This document shows positions 12,301 to 22,500 of a stretch of 64,000 nt of DNA, piece after piece; within the stretch, counting starts at the first letter, position 1, and every line of letters starts with the position of its first letter. The DNA comes from Atopsyche davidsoni. Its lineage: Eukaryota; Arthropoda; Insecta; Trichoptera; Hydrobiosidae. Where the stretch lies: positions 932,501 through 996,500 of the forward strand of contig JAILWY010000027.1 of assembly GCA_022113835.1 (NCBI GenBank). Reading direction: 5' to 3'. The notes beneath the pieces were generated by a model that worked only from the letters and a program-made list of their open reading frames with translations, ran no database searches and was not told the origin of the DNA. A program made the translations under genes and the position numbers.

Positions 12301-15300
12301 GACGTATTCTGCTTCATATTGTTATTTTTGTAGATTTCCACTTAATTGTTGGACCGATCAATATTGGTTCGATCCCCATTAACTCGATTGTATTTCCATT
12401 AAGTGTGTTGATACAAATATCAACTATTGTGTCCACGTTCTGTTTTCATCAAATAAACTGTGCATTTTTAATACAGAGACCACAACGATTTAAGCAAAGT
12501 TTAAAAACGTATTAACTTTGGTTACAATCAAAGTTTTTGTGTCGCATAGGCCAACAACCCAAAAACCAGCGTAAATGGTCAACAATGAAATTGGCTGTAA
12601 TTAAGCGTAGCAGATTTTAGCTTGGCACGCTAGTCTGATCTTTCAAATTGCCGTTTTGGCAAACAAAATAATATGCACAGTGTGTAGAAAAATTCTTAAA
12701 CATATGTTTTGGCAGGAAGCCTTTTTGAAGATGTATGACAGCAAAAAACAACCGTGTGATTAATTTAAATTATTATAAGTGCGGCTGCAGGTACACAAAC
12801 AAGTAAACACGGTATTTTATTGTGATATTAAATTATTTTCAAACCCATAATTTGTCACGAAAATAAAGTAAATGATGTTTTGCGTATACTATTTTTTTTT
12901 CTTATTTGTTATAAAACAGTGTTTCTTACACCATAAAACAGCAATAAACTATTGAAAGATATTTTTTTAAATTATATATACTAAAGGTCTAAAAAATAGA
13001 CCTTTTTATTGGTATTATATTAAATATCGATTACCTTGCTGGTTTAGTGGTCAGACCGTGGAAACTTGACTGAAAGGTCCTGTGTTCGATTTTCCGAACC
13101 TACTCCCAGACTTTTAACAACTTTTTTATAAAAATGAAATTCATAAGTCTAGCTTAACCTAACCACAATTAAAGCCTGATACTTATATGTTAAACTAATA
13201 ATCACACGGGCACAGTTAAAAAAATATAATTTTATTTTAAATGTACCCTTGAAAAATATTTGAGGTATTAATTACTCACCAAGCAAAATTACGGTTTCTA
13301 AGGTAAATTTAAATTTCATAGTGTAATAAAGAAAGTATATGTAGGTTTTCGGGAGGATACGACGAGGTAATGTCATTCGACAGTCGATAGAAAGCGGTTA
13401 ATGACGATTCTGATGATGATGATGATAGTGGAAAATACCCAAAATTGTTTTTAGTGAACCACTTTTGTGCCAATTTGTGTAAATACAACCAAGAAAAAAG
13501 TTCAGCAAAGTAAATAGCAGCAATATTTTGAAGAACACATTTCATTTTAACTCTTTGTACAACAGTATTTAAGTATCAAAACTTCAATCTTTTATACAAT
13601 ATTTTTTTGTGTTACAATATAAACAACACTGATTTTAATAAAACTAATTAACTTATTAAATTTGAACATAAAATAGGCAAAAATGTATGTTTAGACAAAC
13701 ATTTCTATATACCATGAATTTAATTATTCACGTTACTGGCGAAATGTTAAAAATATTGTAAAATATGAATTATTATTATTTTAAATTTTATCTGAAGAAC
13801 GGTTTGGTATGTAAAGAGTTAAAAAGTATATAATTCACATAAATTACTTCAAAACAATGACTACATCAAATAGTCATTATTGTCATTTTTTACGTATTTT
13901 TTTAATAAAACCAAACTGTCTAGCCAACCGGTTTCTTTGCCGGTTTCTCTTTTTGCATTATTCGCAGTCCGATAGGATTTCAAAAAAAAATGTGATCTCT
14001 GATCAACTAACCACTGATCATCACTATGACATCTACGGCTAAAGCGACATCTAAAAATTAAGACTGATGGATGTTTTATTGAAAAAATGGTGAAAAAAAT
14101 ACTAGCGGCGATTTGTTGACGTGAGTAGAAGGCTTAAAAATAAGAGAGAACTTTAAAAAAATCAACGTATTAGGAAGCGATCTGGACTGATGCAGGAGTG
14201 GAAGTAGTTGGAGGAAGGTCAGACCTGGTGAAATGGGGATTCGAGGTTTTTTTGGAGGACAAAAGAATGGCTTGCAGCTTGTCTGATGCAGACAGGTAGT
14301 TGCCAAGAAATCGGATCTGGTGCCGACTAGTTCCAGTTCCTTTTTGATCAATATTTTTTGTAGCAATAATGTCTTAAATAAGTGCAATTTCGAGCTTGAG
14401 AATTGCAAGCGTGGATAAGCCTATAAATAATAAATGAGAAATTGAGAAATACGAATGAGAAAATTCAGAAGAAATTCTGGCTTTATCCGGCATCTATCTT
14501 ATATATAGAAAAGTCACAAAGAGGTTTAGTTTTTAAGAAATTTTTCTTCGTTTTGTACATGAAAATAATTTAGATTTACGTAGTTTCAAAAAAAAACTTT
14601 TTTTCTTCTTTTTTCTAAAGTTTGCCAAGAGTGTTGTGATATAAATTAATGCTGGTATTCAAAGAAAATATTTTTTTAGAAGACTATCTCCCTCCTTGAT
14701 ACTAAAGATACATTCACAAATATACATTAATCCGGGTTTGAACTTGGGACCTCATTTATGATCTATAAACATGAGCGGTAACTACTAAACTACAAGGCTT
14801 TAAAAATAGATTTTAAATAATTAATATAATATCTTTTACAGGTTCTTAAAGCACATTGATTGCTTATCTACGCAGTAAATTAAACGGTTTTACGCATCAA
14901 CAATTGCTTTTCCGGGATTCGTTTCTGCTCGTTAAGCCAGCCGTTATATCTAAGTACCTCGGATTAAATCTTATATAGTTGATCACCGTTTACTTTAATC
15001 ATTACTTATCCACTGCAGGACGATGTCTCCGTGCACACGATCTTCCAACGCCACCAAAGTCAAGGTTGCGTTGAAAGATGGCAAAATTTGAAAAATAGTA
15101 TTTTAAAAATATAAAGATTGCGAAAATTACATTTTCTTTATGTGACATCAGTAAAGTAAGCCTTTCAATCATTCGATCGATCATTTTTTTCGGATGATAC
15201 GATTGAGAGTGTGTGATTATTACCATAATTATTTGGTCCCGAGGAATAGGTTCTTTGGTCGTTGTAATAAATATTTATTAAGTATATTAAGAATAAACTC

Positions 15301-18300
15301 ATTTTTTTATCAAATGATTCGATTGAGCGTATTTCAATCAATCACCACCATTCGATAGATTTAGAGTAAACCCATTGAATCGGATGATTCGATTGGGCTC
15401 GAGCGTCTTTGAGGCTTTTCAATCAATAATCAATCGAACACTGAATCATTCGACAGGATGATAATCGAGTGATTGATTCGATTTTTCTCTTCAGTCGGAC
15501 GGTTCGGTTGAGCGAGTTCGATTGTTGCCATCACTATCCGTCCCGTGACATCAGCCCTTCGCGGGCCGGACGCGGAGCGCTGCAAGGCGGCGCTTTATTG
15601 GAAAATTGGTCGGGAATTCTGTCGTTCGGTTATCCGAGAAACGGAGTTACCTTGGCCGCTGCAATTCGCAAGACACTGGCGGAATACTTAATTATCTCGG
15701 CTTGCTGCGAGCCAGCAAACACCGACCAGCTGTGCACCGCCGCGGGTAGGCAGGACGGTCTGTGTTCAAGCTTGCAGAACTAAGTGATTCGCCCAGCAGT
15801 GCCATCGAAGGCTCCATCGCAGATGTCCCTGGTTGTCATGTAGGCATATTCGATGTTTCTAGAAACCTCCTCAGGCTTTCCCTACCCCTGGATCATCAAA
15901 GGCACGCGAAAAAGGGAGTAATGAAAACCCGTCCTTGTAACCCTCACCCTTAGAGAGAGCTCCGCAAAGCGAACGATTTCATTGATTTAATTGTCACTTT
16001 ATTTTTATATACCGAAAACTGATTTTTTTATATAATATTAAAAAGTATATAAATTATATTCATACATTTTTTATTATTTAATAACTTAATTATCTCGGCT
16101 TGCTGTGAGCCAGCAAACACCTACCGGTTGTGCATCGTCGCGGGTAGGCAGGACGGTCTACGAGTATGCTCAAGCTCTCAGAACTAAGTGATTCTTCCAG
16201 CAGTGCCATCGAAGGCTCCATCGCAGATGTCCCCGGTTTCTATGTAGGCATATTCGATACTTCTAGAAGCCTCTTCATGTTTTTTCCACCCCTGGATCAT
16301 CAAAGGCACGCGAAAAAGGGAATAATGAAAACCCGTCCTTGGCTTAGAAAACCTCTAGTAACCCTCTCCCTTAGAGAGAGAGAATTTAATTGTCACTTTA
16401 TTTTTATAAATTATATTAATATATTTTTTATTATTTAATAACCGTTCTTTTTCAAGATCAAATAATGTCTTGAAGATAATGAAAATTTGATAAAATGACG
16501 ACTTTTCAAAACCAAAGTTTGTTCAAGTTTTTTAAAACTAATCTCGCTAAACTAAGCTCGGTTTTCATTTACCATTATTGGTAATTATTTATTTATTTAA
16601 TATTGTGCAACTATGATCAAATGCATCAGATCTCAATAAAGTATACTTTAAGGCCGCACTAATCAGATTTTCACTAAAACATGCTATTAGTATCTATTTT
16701 AATTTTACGATTGCATAGTCATTAACTACAGAAATTTTAGTAAAGGATTGTTTAATTAAACCACGATTTGATTTTTATGCACAGTGGATATTTAAAAGTA
16801 ACTACAAAACAAGCACATGACCCAGTTTATTATGAAACCCAATAATGTCAATAATTTTAGTTTAACTATAATAATTTGGGATCTTCGATTGGTTTTCCCA
16901 GATCCATTCCGTCACCTTTTCACTTGCGTTTTTTTTGGATTCTAAATTATGATATAACTGGAATCCGTTTCACTAAAGTAATTATACACCCAAGTCACAT
17001 CTCGAGAACGACGAAGATCTACAAATGGCTGCACCTGGCCCAGACATCGTATGCAAATAAGAGAATACTTAAAAATTGAGAAGCAAGATATATTTACTAC
17101 AAAAATAATAGCTCATCGATTTATTGATCATTTACTGCTTTATTTGTAGTTTAACATTGTTTTTTTAATACAATTTTCCGCGATCTCAATCTTCCATCAT
17201 AATTTCATAACATATACCTGGTTAAGTGAAAATACGAATTTATTAAATATTTAATAAAATTTGTAGTTAAGTATAAATAAATTTGATGGCATAATTGTGA
17301 CTTAAAATGCAGTTATTATGGTTAACTGAATTAAAATTAATATGAGTAGTAAAATTGGGGTAAATACAAAAAAATGAGAAATTACTTTAATTAATTAATA
17401 CAGGGGTTCAACAGTTAAAGCTAAGTGATATTTAATGATTGTATAAGTATGGTAAGTAAGTAGTAAGCTTAATTATTTTCATTACTTGACTTATATATTT
17501 GGAACCAAATACTTCAATAATCTGAAAAAAATGAAAATGGCAAAAAAGCTCATTATTAAAAAGATGTAATATTTTAGCCATTTTGCTATTTAAATTTGTT
17601 TGTTTTACATGTGAAGCAGAAATAAATGCAATAAAAAATGCAGTAAATTAATTAAGTAAAGCTTATTTTTGATCACCGTGTGCCAATAAATAGCTTACCA
17701 CCGTGTAGTTTGAAATGTCAAGTCCATTCGAGATAGTGGGATCGTAATTTCTGCCTCAGGAAAGGACGTCTTATTCGGAGTCTTGCGTCAATTGGACCTT
17801 CTTGGAGACAAGTGGTGTGTAGGACTGTAGGGATATACACTGTCTTTAAGGACTTAAGTGCTGACAACTACGCTTTGTGATAAAAGTACAGTTCGGCTAA
17901 CAAATGGACACGTAAAGTCCAATTTGGACAATCAAAAGCATTCATAAAAATATACAATACTTTGAAACTCAGAAAAGGAAAATCCTGGAAATATTAACAA
18001 TAAGACAAATAAATTATGATAACATAAAGCATTTATGATAATATGATGTATTTTTAAATGGACTACACCAAAATTTTGAAATTTTAAAGAGGTTCGTATA
18101 TATTTTTATTAATAATATATTCATTTTCCTGGTTACACTTCCAGTATAAGGTTGTTGATAACTACAAAGGAAAATCGTTAAAATATTTAGAATAAGGGCG
18201 GATGCAGAGTCACTCAATGAATATTTATGAATTATTGAGAATCAAACAACGGTTTTAAGCAGCAAGAGTCACTTAGAAGATGTTCCACGAATGATAACAC

Positions 18301-19480
18301 ATTTCTAGAAGCAGTTTTTTTTTATAACTCATTGTGTCTGCAGATAAAGCTATAACAATGGCGGGCAATTAAACCACCAAGAAAAATACTGATTATAATT
18401 AATACCTGACGAGACGTAAATACATATTTATTTAGTTAATCATCTAACATAGTAGTCAGCAAGAGGATTTCACGGAAAATAATGTAAATGGTGAATATGA
18501 CCATTAGGATATCTTTTATGTGAAAAGTACAATTTGAGACAGTGAATGCGAAAAGTTACATGGGCTGAATCTGATAGAACATCTTTTAAGTCAAGGCATT
18601 GAATTTCCCATAAAAAATATGCGCTGAATAGCAAGTAAACAAAAAGGACTTCACTAACGTTTTTTTTCCCCCAAAATGTGCCGACTGAATGGGGTAGCAG
18701 ATTCGTAAGAAAATCTATATACAAATGTACTTAAAATATCTTATATCTTTATGTATTATATTCTTTTGTTCCCCGATGAGTGATATTTGCTCTTAAAGGT
18801 TCACTAATATGTAGGTTTAGTTTTAGTTCAAGTTTGTGCGCGCAGTCCGATGAAGTCTCCATTTTCTCGGATCACAATTTCTCGAAGTTCCACGAAGGTT
18901 CCCGAATGGTCAGAGCGTATTTCCTGGTGATACACTCACTGGTGATCATTAATATATAATTTAGGAGAGCCGGTGACGCGCCGGCTTGTCTCGCTCCTGA
19001 TTGGATGATTATCCATCGCAGGAAGAAGAGGGAATTCGTCGATTCAAAGATCCGGACTGACGGAGAACAATGGAGGGGGTTCCGCCAAAACCGGCGGCGA
19101 AACCTGATCATATAATTATGATTTACAAGAAATAAAATAGTTTTGTTAATGAAATGATATGCGGGTTGCGTGAAAATCTTCCGGAGTTGCATCGAAGGTG
19201 GTCGAATCACTTTCGATAGAACCGCGACTCGCGCGTGCGACCATTGCTCATTGCAGCCCTTTACTTTCTCTTCTGAATTCAGTTAATTTGTGTCGCAAGA
19301 GACTGTAAGTCTACATCGGTAGCCGTTAACCTAGTTCTAGCTCACCGGGACGGGATTCGCGGACTTCGGATGTTGTGAAGTCAACCGGTTGGAAGTCTTG
19401 AATACTTGTGAATTTGAGCAATAAACGCTGGCTTAGCTAGGATGTTATTAAAAACACGTGGAAGTCAGAACCTAACCCAA

Positions 19481-19571
<91 letters not shown>

Positions 19572-22500
19572 GGTAGCAGGTTGAATGAAAACTGGCATCC
19601 TGACAGTACGCAGTACATTTAATAATTTGAGATATAACCCTGAAGTCTCGATGGAGATTCACCAAATGTTATGTCGTCTCAGTCTCCTTCTTGGAGTCGA
19701 AGCTTGGTCGCTCAGGACAGCTACTATGCGAAGAATCGAGATGGCAGAAATGTGGCTGTATAGGAGAATCCTTAAGATCCCATGAAAGAGTCTTACTCTT
19801 GGCGTTGGTAAAGAAGCGAAAGGTCTCCTATTTTTCGTAACAATAAGTGTGGCATCCTCCAGCTGATTGTCCAAGGAAAAATCGAAGGATAAAGGAGCGT
19901 TGGAAGGAGGAAGTTCACGTGGATGTGAATTTGCGAGACTGGTGAGACTGGCCCAGGATGGGGATATGTTCGAGGAAATGGTCACCAACCTCCTATGAGG
20001 AGAGGCAACAGAAGAAGAATATATATATATTTATTTTTTTATATATATATCCGAAACTGGTTGGCCCTTGAAGTCCTCTCCTGCTGCAGCCGCCGGCACA
20101 AGTGGATGATTTGGAAGCGCCTTTTCGGGAGGAAGTTGCGAGCTCCGGCCAACTCAAGTCGCTCATTGTTTCAAGGAACCATCCTCTGCCTTGTTCCGGG
20201 AATATCTCGACCGTTCACTTATTGACTTCTATAGTTTTCAGTACGCGTTGTTATTAACGACATCCTACTATTATGATTGTTTTGAGGATGGTGTACGATG
20301 AGTCGTCGTCTGTCCTACTCCGAGAATGCTTAAATCATTTTGTTGTTGAATCTTCGGTTGACTCTTGATCGAGAAGTCCCCTCCAGTCCATTAGACCTAC
20401 CCCTATTGCAGTATCGCAGATGACGATATTATTGCAAGATAACGTCAAAATAAAAAGCCGACGTGTGTACGACATTTTTTTGCCGGATTGCAATTACCAT
20501 TTGTAATTATCGACAAGATCAGATTTAATATTCTAAGCTCACTTTTTATAGCGGTCGACAAGTTTTTCGATCACTCTCTGAAACAAGTTTACTTAGCAGG
20601 GTGAATGACCAGAGATCGGCATCTTCGGAATATGATTAAATATTTAATCTGTAATTATTAAGGGCACAATAAAAAAATCTATGTGTTTTTACCTCCATTC
20701 ATGAATTTTGTTACATTTATTATTACATCTCAAGTTGATTTACCAATTAAATAAGAGTCGAGTTAAATATGAAGCAGCGATTGATATCATATATTTTATA
20801 AGCATGCAAGAATGCATTTACATTTTTAAAAGGTTTTGCAACACAATGATGACTGAACCGAATATATTTTTTACTGTTTCAGGTGAAATGGTGGTGATGT
20901 ACCTCTTCACCAGGTTCCGCTTCAACTGGGACGAGGTGGACTTCAGCATCTTCTCTACCTACAGCATGATCACCAACCTCTTCGGTAAGTCTCACCCTTT
21001 TGATTGAACCACATGGAGAACCTCTTCTTTTCTCTAACACAAACAGCCCTATTAAAAAAATAATGACACTAAAAGGTATCGCTGAAAACTGGAAAAGGCG
21101 TGAACCTGATTACGGGGATCGAATCGGGGACCTCGGTCAAACTAACTTGTTACGCTACACAAAAATGGTATTGTTAAATAAACCCCGAATGAGAAAACGC
21201 TCCCAACACTCGGATCACCTTTGGGCGCAAAAGCCTGTTAAGACTCACCACAGTATTCACCGGATCTCAATAGTAAAGTGATCCTAAAAAATCATCAGAA
21301 AATATCTGAAGTTTTGGTCCCACAAATAATCCTAATTTTCTTGTCATTTGGAAACTTGTTGTTATATTCTCTTGTAGAAACGTGCAATACAGTTGTTACT
21401 ATTTCAAATTAAATGTCCCGGAAGTGAGCGCTCATCGCGAAAATTTGATTACGAAACTTGTTTCACAAGATTATCTACTTTCGCGAAAGTACTTTCATAA
21501 AGTAACTTCGGTTTTAATGCTACTTTGCCATGTCAATGTTTTTTTCTATTTCAATTGCCATTATTAAATGTTAAGCTAATAAAGACAAAACTCGGCGATT
21601 TGAAACAAAGTTGAAATATCAATAATCATCGATTTACTATCAACAGAAAATATTTTCATATACCAAGTAAAATTTTGTAAATTGATTTACTTCTTCACAC
21701 AGTTAAAATCTTTTATTGTGGTTGACGTAACAAAAATGCTTCATTTATCATTCGTCATGATGGAAATTCCGCTTTCGTCAAAATATCGGAACTCGTGACG
21801 ATCGATGTTTTTATTTCTTTAACATGTGACACGTTTTACTTTTACTACATAAATCTTAATTATATTCACAACTGTTTTGAAAATAAAAAAATAAAAAAAC
21901 AAAATATAGTATCCATAGACATAAACGAATCAGTATATATATATATATATATATATATATTTTAAGAACAATTCGTGGAAATTTCAATTCACAACCCAAA
22001 GCGTTTGTACGACGAAGAAAAAATAAGAATTTGCTTTGATCTCATTAGCCAGATCTTTGCGAGAAAAATAAAAAATCATACACAATAGTCAAACGGCTGT
22101 AATTTATTATTTATATAGCTCTTCATTTTTAATTAATCCAGTTTGATACAATAATACATTCTACCGCCTCATGATCTTTGAGCTCGGTTCTTCTTCTTCA
22201 TGTGCCTCTCCTCATAGGAGATTGGTGACCGTTTCATCGAATATATTCCTAACCTGGGCCAGTCTCACTATTTTCGGGAGCTCGGTTAAAATATGGAAAA
22301 AGGAAATAATATAAAATATTCTCCGAGTGTAGAAATTCTCTAAAATTATCATTTTTCGAACTGAACCGAAAATAATAAAAAAAACTCTTTATTTTATTAA
22401 AGTCATTAAAAAAATAAATGTACCTAATGTTTGTTTGTTATTCATACGAATTTTGTTACGTGTATTTTATTTTTATCGCCAGCTCGGTTGTTGTCTTTCG

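Larger units (their letters stand above)
10172..20882 (+). other. SLC46-like intron 2, 10.7 kb, repeat-rich
   Basis: Runs from GTGAGT to ACTGTTTCAG. It contains a LINE tail (10246-10300), a poly-G run, a dispersed repeat, SINE-like cassettes, a hammerhead-like hairpin (11166-11251), a tandem duplication (15686-16441), a candidate LTR (18810-19440), a composite microsatellite and a LINE fragment. No additional exon of the transporter is needed for phase. Confidence 0.8.

Noticed and set aside
12983..13005. AAAGGTCTA/TAGACCTTT hairpin as a terminator
   Set aside because: A bacterial-type terminator has no meaning here and the short AT-rich stem is expected by chance.
14076..14408. 110-codon minus-strand frame
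   Set aside because: Low-complexity, no domain, no splice sites that fit the transporter; not supported as coding.
15002..15070. CCACTGCAGGACGATGTCTC phrase as a known SINE/LINE end
   Set aside because: Resembles common arthropod repeat tails but I could not tie it to a second copy in this window.
19465..19665. 66-codon Ile/Tyr-rich minus frame
   Set aside because: Pure translation of the AT/AC microsatellite.
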